A stretch of 23,589 nt of DNA, taken from the IMG/VR virus record IMGVR_UViG_3300025071_000055, positions 1 through 23,589 of that record. The stretch is one strand, 5' to 3'. Below are positions 6,749 through 15,171 of the stretch, one piece after another. Each line of letters begins with the position of its first letter. The first letter of the stretch is position 1. This DNA is from a virus. Both the position numbers and the translations under genes were made by a program. Under the pieces are notes generated by a model, which ran no database searches, was not told the DNA's origin, and saw only the letters and a list, made by a program, of their open reading frames with translations.

Positions 6749-7701
6749 AGAAAACATCAGAAGCATGGGTTGGGCAATATGCAGCTTTCAATGAAGCTCT
6801 TAAATATATGTTTAAGAGATCAACTGGAGAAGAGAAGTCTATATATACACCTTGGCCTAAATTTAATGATGCTGCTACTGATGGTATAGAGTGGAATACA
6901 CTAACTGTAATTGGTGGTAGACCTGGTTCAGGTAAAACATTGATTAAAGATCAAATTATTAGAGAGTCTTTTGCTCTTAATCCTAATGATAAATTTAGAG
7001 TATTAGAATTTCAATTTGAGATGGTTGGTAGAACCTCAGCTATTAGAGAGTTTAGTTCTATTACTGGTAAAACTTATAAAGAACTGTGTAGTGCAGGATC
7101 TATACTAAGTAATGATACACTAAACACATGTCATTTATATGCTAAAGAAAGAGTAAAGCATCCGGTTGATATAATTAGTACACCTATGACTGTTAACCAA
7201 ATGCGTGAACAAATAGATGCCTATATGAATTTACATAAAGGAGTAAATACAATGATAACTCTTGACCATACTATGTTAGTTAAGAGGGCACCATATCAAA
7301 ATAGCACATTAGACATGTTATTTGAGTTAGGTGAGTTCTTTACACAGTGTAAGAGAGATTATCCTTGTTTGTTTATTGCTTTGTCACAACTTAATAGGAA
7401 TATAGATAACCCGGATAGGGCTATAGATGGTAAATATGGTAACTATATACTTGAGTCAGATATATTTGGCTCAGATGCAATGCTACAACATGCAGATATG
7501 TTAATAGGTATCAACAGGCCAGCTAAACAAAAGATTAGGTTTTATGGACCTGATAGATATATAATAGAAAATGATAGAACATTAGTACTACACTTCTTAA
7601 AAGCAAGAAATGGTGATGCACGTATGTCATTCTTTAAAGCAAAGTTTGAACAAATGCAGATAGAAGAAATGGCTACACCTGGCCAGCAACCAAGAAGATG
7701 A
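6745..7701 (+). CDS. DnaB-like replicative helicase (RecA-fold domain only)
   Basis: 318 residues. It shows Walker A GGRPGSGKT (57-65), an acidic/aromatic strand LEFQFEM (87-93), Walker B ITLDHT (171-176) and the DnaB motif ALSQLNR (212-218), followed by ESDIFGSDAMLQHADMLIGINRP, which matches the DnaB segment before the arginine finger. The late LHFLKARNGDAR (about 282-293) corresponds to the 'K.R.G' helicase element. The DnaB N-terminal primase-interacting domain is missing, so the protein equals the C-terminal motor. It unwinds DNA 5'-3' as a hexamer in this family. ATGA overlaps join it to both neighbours. Confidence 0.88.
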   Translation: MKKTSEAWVGQYAAFNEALKYMFKRSTGEEKSIYTPWPKFNDAATDGIEWNTLTVIGGRPGSGKTLIKDQIIRESFALNPNDKFRVLEFQFEMVGRTSAIREFSSITGKTYKELCSAGSILSNDTLNTCHLYAKERVKHPVDIISTPMTVNQMREQIDAYMNLHKGVNTMITLDHTMLVKRAPYQNSTLDMLFELGEFFTQCKRDYPCLFIALSQLNRNIDNPDRAIDGKYGNYILESDIFGSDAMLQHADMLIGINRPAKQKIRFYGPDRYIIENDRTLVLHFLKARNGDARMSFFKAKFEQMQIEEMATPGQQPRR

Positions 7702-8252
7702 TAAACACAAAAAAAATAAATATTGAAATTATGGGATTAACACCTGCAGAACGCAAAAGTAAAGTTAAAAAATTAAGAGAAGAGCATGAAGATTACTTTC
7801 AGAAAGAAGGTAACTTAAGTGCACTATACATTCCTAAGATGGCATATAGACCAACTGGTAAGGATGAGTTACATGTTAGTTTCTTTCCAAGTGAAATGGA
7901 AAAAGAAAAAGATATATATACAGAGTTTGTAAGTATTGATTATGAAAGTGAAGATCCTAAGAGAACTTTATACTTACATAAATACAATCCACATTGGAAA
8001 GCAGAGTATGAATTAATCACAAGCAACTCTGGATTTCAAAGACATTTAATTCCAGTAGGTGAATTAAAAGTTGTAAGTGATGTAACTAATAGGTTGGGTG
8101 GTATGAAAGTATCAGACCCAGTAAAGGTCCAAACTATATTTGATTTACCTAATCCTGATGACAAGGTTGAGAACCCTGTTGCAGAAGCTTTAAAAGAGTT
8201 AAATGAAACACTCAAAACAATTAGAAATATTATGCAAAAATTAAGTAACTAA
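7698..8252 (+). CDS. unknown replication-region protein
   Basis: 184 residues, start overlapping the helicase stop (ATGA). A charged helical N-terminus (LTPAERKSKVKKLREEHEDYFQKEG) is followed by a beta-rich middle with HVSFFPSE, LYLHKY and FQRHLIPVGELKV, and a C-terminal helix EALKELNETLKTIRNIMQKL that could form a coiled coil. It has no known motif. It sits between the DnaB-like helicase and the Sak4-like ATPase with 2 nt to the latter, so it is probably part of the same replication or recombination machinery. I do not recognise the family. Confidence 0.7.
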   Translation: MINTKKINIEIMGLTPAERKSKVKKLREEHEDYFQKEGNLSALYIPKMAYRPTGKDELHVSFFPSEMEKEKDIYTEFVSIDYESEDPKRTLYLHKYNPHWKAEYELITSNSGFQRHLIPVGELKVVSDVTNRLGGMKVSDPVKVQTIFDLPNPDDKVENPVAEALKELNETLKTIRNIMQKLSN

Positions 8253-8254
8253 CT

Positions 8255-8938
8255 ATGGCACAAAGTATATTAGTAATAGCAGATTCAGGTACAGGAAAGT
8301 CTACCTCAATCAGAACATTAGACCCTAAAGAGACTTTCATTATAAATATTGCAAATAAACCTTTACCTTTTAAAGGCTATAAGAGTAAGTATACTCAGAT
8401 TAGTAAAGAAAACCCAAAAGGTAATTTAACATCAGCAGCATCAGCTCCTGGTATTATTAAGGCAATGAAGCATGTTAATGATAAAATGACAGACATCAAA
8501 ACTATTGTTGTAGATGACTGGCAGTATATGAGTTCTTTTGAATACTTTGATAGAGCTAATGAGAAAGGTTATGATAAGTTTACTCAGATTGCAGCAAACT
8601 TAGCAATGGTTGCTAAGCTACCTAAAGATTTGAGAGATGATCTAACTGTTATCTTTTTAACTCACTCAGAAGATTCAACTGATATAAATGGAAATAGGAA
8701 AATAAAAGCAAAGACTATTGGTAAAATGATTGACAATACTCTTACTTTAGAAGGCCTGTTCTCTATAGTCTTATTTGGTAAAGTAAATAAAAATGATGAT
8801 GGTGAACTCACTTATGGTTTTGAAACACAAAACTCAGGAGAGAACACATGTAAATCACCTATGGGTATGTTTGAGGATAAGTTTATCCCTAATGACCTAA
8901 AATTTGTAAAAGATTGTATTGAAGAATATAATCAATAA
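8255..8938 (+). CDS. Sak4-like RecA-fold ATPase (AAA_24 type)
   Basis: 227 residues. Walker A DSGTGKST (10-17) lies almost at the N-terminus, Walker B is TIVVDDWQY (83-91), and VIFLTHSE follows. The single RecA core with the P-loop at residue 10 and 'VDDWQYM..eyfdra.ekgydkFtqia' is the layout of Sak4-type phage recombinases, which anneal ssDNA with the help of a cognate SSB. The next gene is such an SSB. A DNA-damage or helicase ATPase role cannot be excluded from sequence alone. Confidence 0.8.
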   Translation: MAQSILVIADSGTGKSTSIRTLDPKETFIINIANKPLPFKGYKSKYTQISKENPKGNLTSAASAPGIIKAMKHVNDKMTDIKTIVVDDWQYMSSFEYFDRANEKGYDKFTQIAANLAMVAKLPKDLRDDLTVIFLTHSEDSTDINGNRKIKAKTIGKMIDNTLTLEGLFSIVLFGKVNKNDDGELTYGFETQNSGENTCKSPMGMFEDKFIPNDLKFVKDCIEEYNQ

Positions 8939-8965
8939 TTAATAATTAATAAAAAAAAGTAAATT

Positions 8966-9640
8966 ATGTTAAGTACTAAAGACATGTCTGCCGGATCAGG
9001 TGGAACTAAACCAGTAATTGGAACAGGTAATCACAAAGTGAAAATCAACTCAATTACATTTGATCAAACACCATATGATGCAGATGCATATAATATTACC
9101 CTGCATATAGAAGGTGAACCTGTAACAGGAGAGTTTAATGGTTTCTTAAAAGATATGAATAATCCTAATGGTCCACGTTATGAAGGTCAAGTAGGTAGAG
9201 TGAGATTCTCTCCATATCCATTTAAAGATGCTACATTAAATAATGGTAATGAGATCAGCCGTGATACTGAGGTATTGAAAGCAATGGTCTTCTTATCAGA
9301 AGTAGTAGGTAAAAGAACTGAGCTAGATGCTATTGAAGCAAATACAATTGAAGACTTTATGGTAAAAGCTGCAACTGTATGTTCAGAAACAGGTTGGATT
9401 AATGCATGCTTAGGTGCACGTGAGTGGGAAAACAAAGAAGGTTATGTAAATAATGATTTGTTCTTACCTAAGAGAAGCAGAAACGGAGTGCCATTGGAAG
9501 CTTTGGATACTGAAGGTTCTAGCTTGTTAACATTTGACAAAAATGATACTAACCACTTTAGACCTATGGTCCAAAAAGCTCCTACTGTAGCTACTAGCTT
9601 TGAGCCAGCAGTAACTAGTGGAGATGACTTTGATTTATAG
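8966..9640 (+). CDS. single-stranded DNA-binding protein (SSB-like)
   Basis: 224 residues. A beta-rich domain (HKVKINSITFDQTP, AYNITLHIEGEP, GRVRFSPYPF) is followed by a low-complexity linker and ends SGDDFDL, an acidic hydrophobic-tipped tail like the DDDIPF tail with which SSBs recruit partners. Position after a Sak4-like ATPase and before the primase supports an SSB role; Sak4 proteins are known to work with SSBs encoded nearby. The OB fold itself is inferred, not proven. The start follows the A-rich leader aaaaaaaagtaaatt. A strong terminator follows the stop. Confidence 0.75.
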   Translation: MLSTKDMSAGSGGTKPVIGTGNHKVKINSITFDQTPYDADAYNITLHIEGEPVTGEFNGFLKDMNNPNGPRYEGQVGRVRFSPYPFKDATLNNGNEISRDTEVLKAMVFLSEVVGKRTELDAIEANTIEDFMVKAATVCSETGWINACLGAREWENKEGYVNNDLFLPKRSRNGVPLEALDTEGSSLLTFDKNDTNHFRPMVQKAPTVATSFEPAVTSGDDFDL

Positions 9641-9658
9641 TTAGTAATTTGAAAAGAG

Positions 9659-9702
9659 TGGGCTCAGTATAATGCTGGGCCCATTTCTTTTTATTATTTT
9701 TG
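9659..9702 (+). terminator. rho-independent terminator after the SSB gene
   Basis: TGGGCTCAG (9659-9667) pairs with CTGGGCCCA (9675-9683) in a 9-bp stem with one G-U pair around a 7-nt loop (TATAATG). It is followed by T-rich TTTCTTTTTATTATTTTT. This closes the 5.7-9.6 kb transcription unit. Confidence 0.85.
9695..9702 (+). promoter_or_regulatory. possible -7 element before the primase gene
   Basis: TATTTTTG matches TAnnTTTG but lies only 4 nt before the primase ATG (9707) and has no TTG 20 nt upstream. It would imply a nearly leaderless transcript. It may simply be the U-tract of the terminator. Confidence 0.25.
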
Positions 9703-9706
9703 GAAT

Positions 9707-10684
9707 ATGTTTAATACTAAAAACTTTGTACTAGAAGGATCTGATATACCAAGTACGTGGGTTTTCCAATACTATCTAAACTTACCTGAAAAATTAACAG
9801 GACAAGACTTAAAGATTGTATCTATCTTTAATACCAATGAGAGAACACCAAGCTTTTGCATATATGTTGATAAAACTATTATGCAATATAAGTTTAAAGA
9901 TTTCTCTACTGGTAAAAGCGGCAATAAGATTGACTTAGTTAAATCAATATTTAACTTTGACTTTCCTACAGCAATGCAGAGGATGGTTAGAGATTACAAT
10001 GCTTACGTGAGATCATCAGAATATATTGAACAAAAATTTGAACCTCAATCCAAATGGGAAGTAGACCTTATTAAAGATAGGGCCTGGACCGTGGAGGATA
10101 AAGATTATTGGTTATCTTTTAGAATTGGTAAAACATTACTAAGTAATTATAATGTAAAGCCTATTGAATACTATAACTTAATAAAAGAACAAGAGGGAGA
10201 AATTAAAAAATTGAGAATTGCTAGCAAACATATGTACGGATACTTTGATAAGTATGGTGAAGTATATAAAATCTATCAACCTCATAGTAAGAAGCACAAG
10301 TTTCATAAAGTTAAACCTTATTTACAAGGGTTTGACCAGCTGAAATTTGATCAACCATACTTAGTAATATGTTCATCTCTTAAAGATGCTATGTGTTTAA
10401 AAGGTATGGGTTATAATTTAGAAGTATTAGCACCAGACAGTGAGAATACTATGATTAAACCTCATATAATTGAGCATCTTAAGAAAAAGTATAAAAAAAT
10501 AATAACTCTTTTTGATAATGATGATGCAGGCAAAGCAGCTATTAAAAAATATAGTGAGCTTTATAAACTAGATGGTATGGTATGTCCTACAGCTAAAGAT
10601 ATATCTGATGCTATGAAAAATTCTGGTTTTAAATTAGTGCATTTGATGATTCAACCTATATTAAAAAAGATTTTAAATAAATAA
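9707..10684 (+). CDS. divergent DnaG-type primase (TOPRIM)
   Basis: 325 residues. The N-terminal part (YKFKDFSTGKSGNKIDLVKSIF, 61-82) resembles the primase zinc-domain strand region 'f.d.stG..GdaidlV', but the zinc cysteines are absent. A TOPRIM domain follows at about 217-302: LVICSSLKDAMCLKGMG, then ITLFDNDDAG (266-275) with the DxD-type metal motif, then KDISDAM. The first TOPRIM glutamate (EG in most primases) is replaced by Ser223-Ser224. It would make RNA primers for lagging-strand synthesis. It begins a unit right after the terminator. Confidence 0.8.
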   Translation: MFNTKNFVLEGSDIPSTWVFQYYLNLPEKLTGQDLKIVSIFNTNERTPSFCIYVDKTIMQYKFKDFSTGKSGNKIDLVKSIFNFDFPTAMQRMVRDYNAYVRSSEYIEQKFEPQSKWEVDLIKDRAWTVEDKDYWLSFRIGKTLLSNYNVKPIEYYNLIKEQEGEIKKLRIASKHMYGYFDKYGEVYKIYQPHSKKHKFHKVKPYLQGFDQLKFDQPYLVICSSLKDAMCLKGMGYNLEVLAPDSENTMIKPHIIEHLKKKYKKIITLFDNDDAGKAAIKKYSELYKLDGMVCPTAKDISDAMKNSGFKLVHLMIQPILKKILNK

Positions 10685-10687
10685 ATT

Positions 10688-11011
10688 ATGGATTATTTTG
10701 AATTAGAATGTGCAGTTGAAAGCTGGGCAGAAGAAAAAGGTATCCTTGATAAAATTCAAGGACCAGATAAAGTAGCTTCACCAATGGCTCAAGCACTGAA
10801 GACACTAGAAGAAACAACTGAGCTTATACAAGCTATCAATAGTAATGACCATGCAGAGACCATTGATGCTATAGGTGATATAATGGTCACCTTGATTATT
10901 CAGGCTAAGATGCAAAATGTATCTTTAGAATACTGTCTTGAATCAGCTTATAATGTAATCTCAAAACGTACAGGTAAAATGATTAATGGTCAATTTGTAA
11001 AAGATAAATAA
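10688..11011 (+). CDS. MazG-like nucleoside triphosphate pyrophosphohydrolase
   Basis: 107 residues, a single all-alpha MazG domain. The metal-binding pattern KTLEETTEL (38-46; Glu41, Glu42, Glu45) and ETIDAIGD (57-64; Glu57, Asp60, Asp64) is the EExxE...ExxD motif of the family. It hydrolyses non-canonical or surplus (d)NTPs to monophosphates. In phages such enzymes adjust the nucleotide pool or lower ppGpp-type alarmones. It is placed 3 nt after the primase and 1 nt before the RusA-like gene, so it is co-transcribed with them. Confidence 0.85.
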   Translation: MDYFELECAVESWAEEKGILDKIQGPDKVASPMAQALKTLEETTELIQAINSNDHAETIDAIGDIMVTLIIQAKMQNVSLEYCLESAYNVISKRTGKMINGQFVKDK

Positions 11012-11012
11012 T

Positions 11013-11414
11013 ATGAGAAAAATAAGATGGTGGATACCAGGTAACGTTCCTAGCAGTAAAAATGGTAGGCGTTGGACAGGTAAATACTTTATTGCTAGCA
11101 AAGCTGTAATGAATTATAGAAAAGCTACTAAGGATATATATTTAAAATATACTAAGGATTTTAAGCAAGAACTAGAAAAGGTAGAATTACCAGTAAAAAT
11201 ATCTTTTGAATTTATCAGAGGAAGCCGCCATAAGTTTGACTATATAAATCCTGCACAGACAGTGCAAGATGATATGGTTAAGTATGGGTGGATTGAAGAT
11301 GACAATGCAGAGTTTATAATTCCTGCATTTGAACAATATACTTATGATAAAGAAAATCCAGGTGTGTGGATAGAATTAATAATTAATGAAAAAAAAGAAG
11401 ATAATATCAATTGA
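11013..11414 (+). CDS. RusA-like Holliday-junction resolvase
   Basis: 133 residues, close to RusA length. It starts with the diagnostic WIPGNVPSSKNGRR (7-20). The catalytic acidic cluster follows: FDYINPAQTVQDDM (75-88) and WIEDDNAEFI (93-102), matching the RusA pattern 'r.D.dN..k...D.L......i.DD'. The family cuts Holliday junctions as a dimer to resolve recombination or branched replication intermediates before packaging. Its end overlaps the next gene by 29 nt. Confidence 0.85.
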   Translation: MRKIRWWIPGNVPSSKNGRRWTGKYFIASKAVMNYRKATKDIYLKYTKDFKQELEKVELPVKISFEFIRGSRHKFDYINPAQTVQDDMVKYGWIEDDNAEFIIPAFEQYTYDKENPGVWIELIINEKKEDNIN

Positions 11415-11682
11415 TGAATTCTTTAGAATGAAAGAAATGTTTTCTGGATCATTAGAAGACAAAGAACTTGCATTTGAAATATACAACAATCAGTATACAG
11501 ATAGAAAGATACTTGATCTATTGATGCTAAAAGCATTAATGTTCAGTGACAGAAAAGCTTTTGCTGCTACTATAAAAGTAGATTTTACCGTAGGTAATGG
11601 TAAAAAATTATATACATTTTTATCATTGGAACAAGCTGATGATATTTATAAACAAATTTTAGATAAATTAATGGATGATTAA
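11386..11682 (+). CDS. unknown small helical protein
   Basis: 98 residues, starting inside the RusA-like gene and overlapping the VWA gene by 8 nt. The sequence (SIDEFFRMKEMFSGSLEDKELAFEIYNN...ILDLLMLKALMFSDRKAF) is helical with regular hydrophobic spacing, and the end (LEQADDIYKQILDKLMDD) is an acidic helix. No motif is recognised. The overlaps tie its expression to RusA upstream and to the MoxR/VWA block downstream; it could be an adaptor of either. Confidence 0.7.
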   Translation: MKKKKIISIDEFFRMKEMFSGSLEDKELAFEIYNNQYTDRKILDLLMLKALMFSDRKAFAATIKVDFTVGNGKKLYTFLSLEQADDIYKQILDKLMDD

Positions 11683-12838
11683 TATACAAGATCAGGTTGC
11701 AAGAACAACCAAAAGTTTAATATTTACTGAGCCCTTTTACGGGCTCTTTTTAATTGGTATCAATAAAAAGTATAGTGAGAACATTCCCACTGCAGGTGTA
11801 AGTAAACACAATATTGGTATACAATTGACTATAAACCCAGAGTTCTATAATGATCTCAGTGAAGACCATAGATTTGGTTTGATAAAACATGAGCTATTAC
11901 ATATAGCTTTTGGACATCTTATTTTAAGGGACCTATATACAGATCATAAGTTATTTAATATAGCTGCAGATTTGGAAATAAACCAGTACATACTGGAAAG
12001 CAAACTACCTACGGGTGGGCTGTTATTAAATAGTTTTCCTGAATTAAATCTTCCTACAAAAGCAGGTACCAAAAAGTATTATGAGCTTTTGGAACAGGCA
12101 AAAGAGGATGGAACATCTCCTTCATTAGATAATCTTATGAATCAAATGGATGGTACCAGTCAGTACTGTCATGGCACGTGGAATGATTTTGATGAACTGC
12201 CTGAAGCAGATAAAAAACTAATGCAAAAACAAATTGAGCATCAGTTAAAAGATTCTGCTGAACAAACAATCAAGAAAATGGGAACTATTCCGGGTGAATT
12301 AGCAGACCTTATACATAGACTTACTCATATTGAGCCAGCTAAATTTGATTGGAAAGGTTATTTAAAAAGGTTTGTTGGTAATTCAAGTATAGTATATACT
12401 AAGAAGCTCAGACGTAAGTATAACAAACGGTATGCTGCTAATCCAGGCCTTAAAATTAAGTTTAAGAATCATATTCTTGTTGGTGTTGACACAAGTGGGT
12501 CTGTAAATAATGATGAATTAAAAGAATTCTTTAATGAGTTAGCACATATGTGCAAAACTGGTCATAAAATTACAGTAGCACAATGTGATACAAAACTTAA
12601 TAGTGTGAAAGAGTTCAATCCTAAGCATGATTGGGAAATACATGGTAGAGGTGGGACTTCATTCCAACCTGTAATAGACCATTACAATGAAAAGAAAGGA
12701 GCTTATACAGCTCTAATATATTTAACAGATGGTGAAGCATATTCTCCTGATGACTGTCCTAAGAACACATTATGGGTTCACAGCAGTGTATCAGAAATAA
12801 ATGATGAATTACCAGGACAAAAAATCAAATTAAATTAA
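11675..12838 (+). CDS. VWA-like protein with HExxH metallopeptidase-like N-domain (DUF2201 type)
   Basis: 387 residues, two domains. The N-terminal domain holds KHELLHIAFGH (71-81), an HExxH zinc site, followed by NIAADLEINQYI, where the 'aADleiN' segment supplies the family's further conserved acids. The C-terminal VWA-like domain (about 265-387) has a complete MIDAS: DTSGS (272-276), GGTS with Thr328, and LTDGE with Asp352. This is the DUF2201 arrangement, usually encoded beside a MoxR AAA+ ATPase as it is here. The likely role is to bind a substrate through a metal and present it to the ATPase. A terminator hairpin lies inside codons 19-26. Confidence 0.85.
   Translation: MINIQDQVARTTKSLIFTEPFYGLFLIGINKKYSENIPTAGVSKHNIGIQLTINPEFYNDLSEDHRFGLIKHELLHIAFGHLILRDLYTDHKLFNIAADLEINQYILESKLPTGGLLLNSFPELNLPTKAGTKKYYELLEQAKEDGTSPSLDNLMNQMDGTSQYCHGTWNDFDELPEADKKLMQKQIEHQLKDSAEQTIKKMGTIPGELADLIHRLTHIEPAKFDWKGYLKRFVGNSSIVYTKKLRRKYNKRYAANPGLKIKFKNHILVGVDTSGSVNNDELKEFFNELAHMCKTGHKITVAQCDTKLNSVKEFNPKHDWEIHGRGGTSFQPVIDHYNEKKGAYTALIYLTDGEAYSPDDCPKNTLWVHSSVSEINDELPGQKIKLN
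11729..11751 (+). terminator. intragenic intrinsic terminator / attenuator
   Basis: GAGCCC (11729-11734), loop TTTTAC, GGGCTC (11741-11746), then TTTTT. This is a perfect 6-bp GC-rich stem and U-run in an otherwise AT-rich window. It lies 55 nt after the ATG of the VWA gene and is in frame with it (coding E-P-F-Y-G-L-F). It could act as an attenuator for the MoxR/VWA block. Confidence 0.6.
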
Positions 12839-12845
12839 TAAAACA

Positions 12846-14117
12846 ATGGCACAAGTAAATTTAAACGTTACAGAACTAAAAGGATTTGTAAATCACATAA
12901 TAAAAAATAATAGATTCCTACAAACAGAGGGTAAAAGTCCTGTATCAGTAGAAGTTGTAGGAGAATCAGGTATAGGTAAGACATCTACCATAGTAGAGCT
13001 TGCTCAGGATAATAATTTAAAGTTTGTTAAGCTAAACTTAGCACAGATAGAAGAGTTAGGTGACCTTGTTGGTTTCCCTGTACGTCAATTTCAAATGTAC
13101 AAAGAGAAGACAGTACCGGCTAAAAAATTAGATGATCTAAGTATGGTTACTGCTGCACAAAGAGCTGCAGGTAATAGTTTAGCTAATTTAAATACAACAA
13201 CTACTAAGAAAATTGGTATGTGGGTTGATGAACTAGCTGTACAAGAGTACCTAAAGAATGGATATAAAATGTCAGGTAAAAATAGAATGTCTTATTGTGC
13301 TCCTGAATGGATTGCTGATGCAAAAGAAGGTGGTATATTATTACTAGATGACTGGAACCGTGCTGATACAAGATTTATTCAGGCAGTTATGGAACTGATA
13401 GACCGTCAGACTTATATTTCATGGACATTACCAAAAGACTGGCACATAATTTTAACAGCAAACCCTGATAATGGAGATTATATGGTTAACAGTGTAGATA
13501 GTGCACAGAAGACTAGATATGTAACCGCTAACCTTAAGTTTGATGTTAATGTATGGGCACAATGGGCAGAGGGTGCAGGAATTGATACTAGATGTATTAA
13601 CTTCCTATTACTTCACCCAGAGTTAGTAACTCAAGAAACAAATGCAAGATCAATTACAACGTTCTTTAATGCTATATCTAGCTTTGAAAAGTTTGAAGAT
13701 AGTTTATCATTAATTCAAATGATTGGTGAAGGTAGTGTAGGAGATGAATTTGCTTCTATGTTTACTACATTTATTAATAATAAACTTGATAAACTAGTAA
13801 CACCTAAAGATTTATTGACTCATGATAATGAATCTTATATTCTTGGTGAACTAAGATCTTGTATTGGACAAGATGATACATACCGTGCAGATATTGCTGC
13901 AACCTTAGCAACTAGACTTGGTAATTATTCTGTAGTATATTCTAAAGAAAATACTATAGGGCAAAAGCAAACTGATAGATTAATCTCTCTCTGTACAAAA
14001 GATTATTTTACTAATGATCTTAAGTATTTAATTGTGAGAACAATCTTTAACGGAAATAAAAAGAAGTTTAATAAGATGATGATGAATCCAGACATTATCA
14101 AAATGACAATGAAATAA
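12846..14117 (+). CDS. MoxR-type AAA+ ATPase
   Basis: 423 residues. Walker A is GESGIGKTS (39-47), the MoxR-like ELGDLVGFP segment is at 70-78, Walker B is ILLLDDWNRAD (164-174), sensor 1 is ILTANPDN (202-209), and a candidate arginine finger lies in KTRYVT (222-227). The C-terminal 170 residues are helical lid and unknown. MoxR ATPases act as chaperone-like remodelers with VWA partners; the VWA gene ends 7 nt upstream. CobS-like cobaltochelatase subunits share this fold, but no CobN is seen. An insert at about 84-145 between Walker A and B is longer than in typical MoxR proteins. Confidence 0.85.
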   Translation: MAQVNLNVTELKGFVNHIIKNNRFLQTEGKSPVSVEVVGESGIGKTSTIVELAQDNNLKFVKLNLAQIEELGDLVGFPVRQFQMYKEKTVPAKKLDDLSMVTAAQRAAGNSLANLNTTTTKKIGMWVDELAVQEYLKNGYKMSGKNRMSYCAPEWIADAKEGGILLLDDWNRADTRFIQAVMELIDRQTYISWTLPKDWHIILTANPDNGDYMVNSVDSAQKTRYVTANLKFDVNVWAQWAEGAGIDTRCINFLLLHPELVTQETNARSITTFFNAISSFEKFEDSLSLIQMIGEGSVGDEFASMFTTFINNKLDKLVTPKDLLTHDNESYILGELRSCIGQDDTYRADIAATLATRLGNYSVVYSKENTIGQKQTDRLISLCTKDYFTNDLKYLIVRTIFNGNKKKFNKMMMNPDIIKMTMK

Positions 14118-14118
14118 A

Positions 14119-15171
14119 ATGGCAAATAAATCAGTATATCAAAACCTTGATCTTGCTGCTTTATCTTACTTTGATTTAGAGAGTGATACCATAAACGGTA
14201 TCCTCTCTTCTTCAAATGAGATAAATGAAGTGTTATGCACTGAAGATCAAACAACATATGAAAAAATACACAGTATATTAACGGTCCCTACAGAAGATGA
14301 CCAAACTTTTAGAACTAAAAAGAAAGCTTTTATATTACCTAAGTGTAGTGTATCACAAGATAGATTAAAAGCAGCTCTTAAAGAGCACGGTATTACTGTA
14401 ACTAATGATTATGAATTAGCAGACTTAATTATAGGTCATGATGAAATAGCACCATATGAGAAGTTAAGTAATGGAGATAACATACCCAGTACTCTTATGA
14501 TGGCAAAGTTATGGAATTATGAAACTACTAAAGGTAGAAGCACAGCTTGTCATCCTATGGAAATATCAATTTATAACTCAGGTATTCCAACTCTAATAAC
14601 TGGTAAGTTGACTGACAAAGTAAGATACTATGATTTAGATATAGAAAGTAGTGTATATGATGTGTGGATGATTACAGGTATGGCTTTAAACTTAGCACAT
14701 CTTATAGATACAACAGACTTAAGTGTAGTTGATCCTGAGACAGTGTTACATAGCTCAGCTAGTAAAATGGTTCTTGATGAACAATTGCTAGCAGATCTTA
14801 AAACTCAACTTAATTCTTATAGTGATGATAAAGCTATTGCTCTTAAGATTGTCCCTACTATTGACTATAAAAGAAACTATCATTTATTATGGCAGTTTGC
14901 ACAAGACTGTAATAGTATAACCTATGCAGATAATAGAGATAAAGATCTTCAGTATTGGTTAGAAGCTTCTGGATTTAAAAAGTTTGAAAGAAAAAGTGCT
15001 CAAGATATGATACTATGGTTAGAAGTAAATGATAAGTTATGTAAAACAACTTTTAGATATTTAGAACCTATAGTAAGAAGAGAAATAAGCATACATAATA
15101 GAGATCTTTATACATTTCAAGTAGCTGTAAAGAAAGAATATCAACAATATTTAAAAAAACAAGATGATTAG
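14119..15171 (+). CDS. unknown protein, paralog of the next gene (MoxR/VWA block)
   Basis: 350 residues, starting 1 nt after the MoxR stop. Residues 68-108 (KKAFILPKCSVSQDRLKAALKEHG...ADLIIGHDE) align by eye with 76-116 of the following protein and have a BRCT-like strand-helix-strand rhythm. A second shared region is LLADLKTQLNSYSDDKAIALKI (222-243). Between them lies a segment with TACHPMEISIYNSGIPTLIT. No catalytic motif is seen. Being locked to the MoxR and VWA genes, it is probably a substrate, adaptor or effector of that ATPase. Confidence is good for the gene and low for any function. Confidence 0.8.
   Translation: MANKSVYQNLDLAALSYFDLESDTINGILSSSNEINEVLCTEDQTTYEKIHSILTVPTEDDQTFRTKKKAFILPKCSVSQDRLKAALKEHGITVTNDYELADLIIGHDEIAPYEKLSNGDNIPSTLMMAKLWNYETTKGRSTACHPMEISIYNSGIPTLITGKLTDKVRYYDLDIESSVYDVWMITGMALNLAHLIDTTDLSVVDPETVLHSSASKMVLDEQLLADLKTQLNSYSDDKAIALKIVPTIDYKRNYHLLWQFAQDCNSITYADNRDKDLQYWLEASGFKKFERKSAQDMILWLEVNDKLCKTTFRYLEPIVRREISIHNRDLYTFQVAVKKEYQQYLKKQDD
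14178..14208 (+). other. strong hairpin in the 5' coding region
   Basis: AGAGAG-T-GATACC (14178-14190), loop ATAAAC, GGTATC-CTCTCT (14197-14208). This is a 12-bp stem interrupted only by one bulged T. It lies 60 nt into the gene at 14119. No U-run follows (TCTTC), so it is not a terminator; an RNA processing or translation-control element is possible. Confidence 0.45.

Noticed and set aside
12846-14117. CobS/CobT cobaltochelatase pair as the identity of the AAA+/VWA genes
   Set aside because: The VWA protein has an HExxH N-domain of DUF2201 type, not seen in CobT, and there is no CobN-like subunit; MoxR/VWA fits better, though the folds are related.
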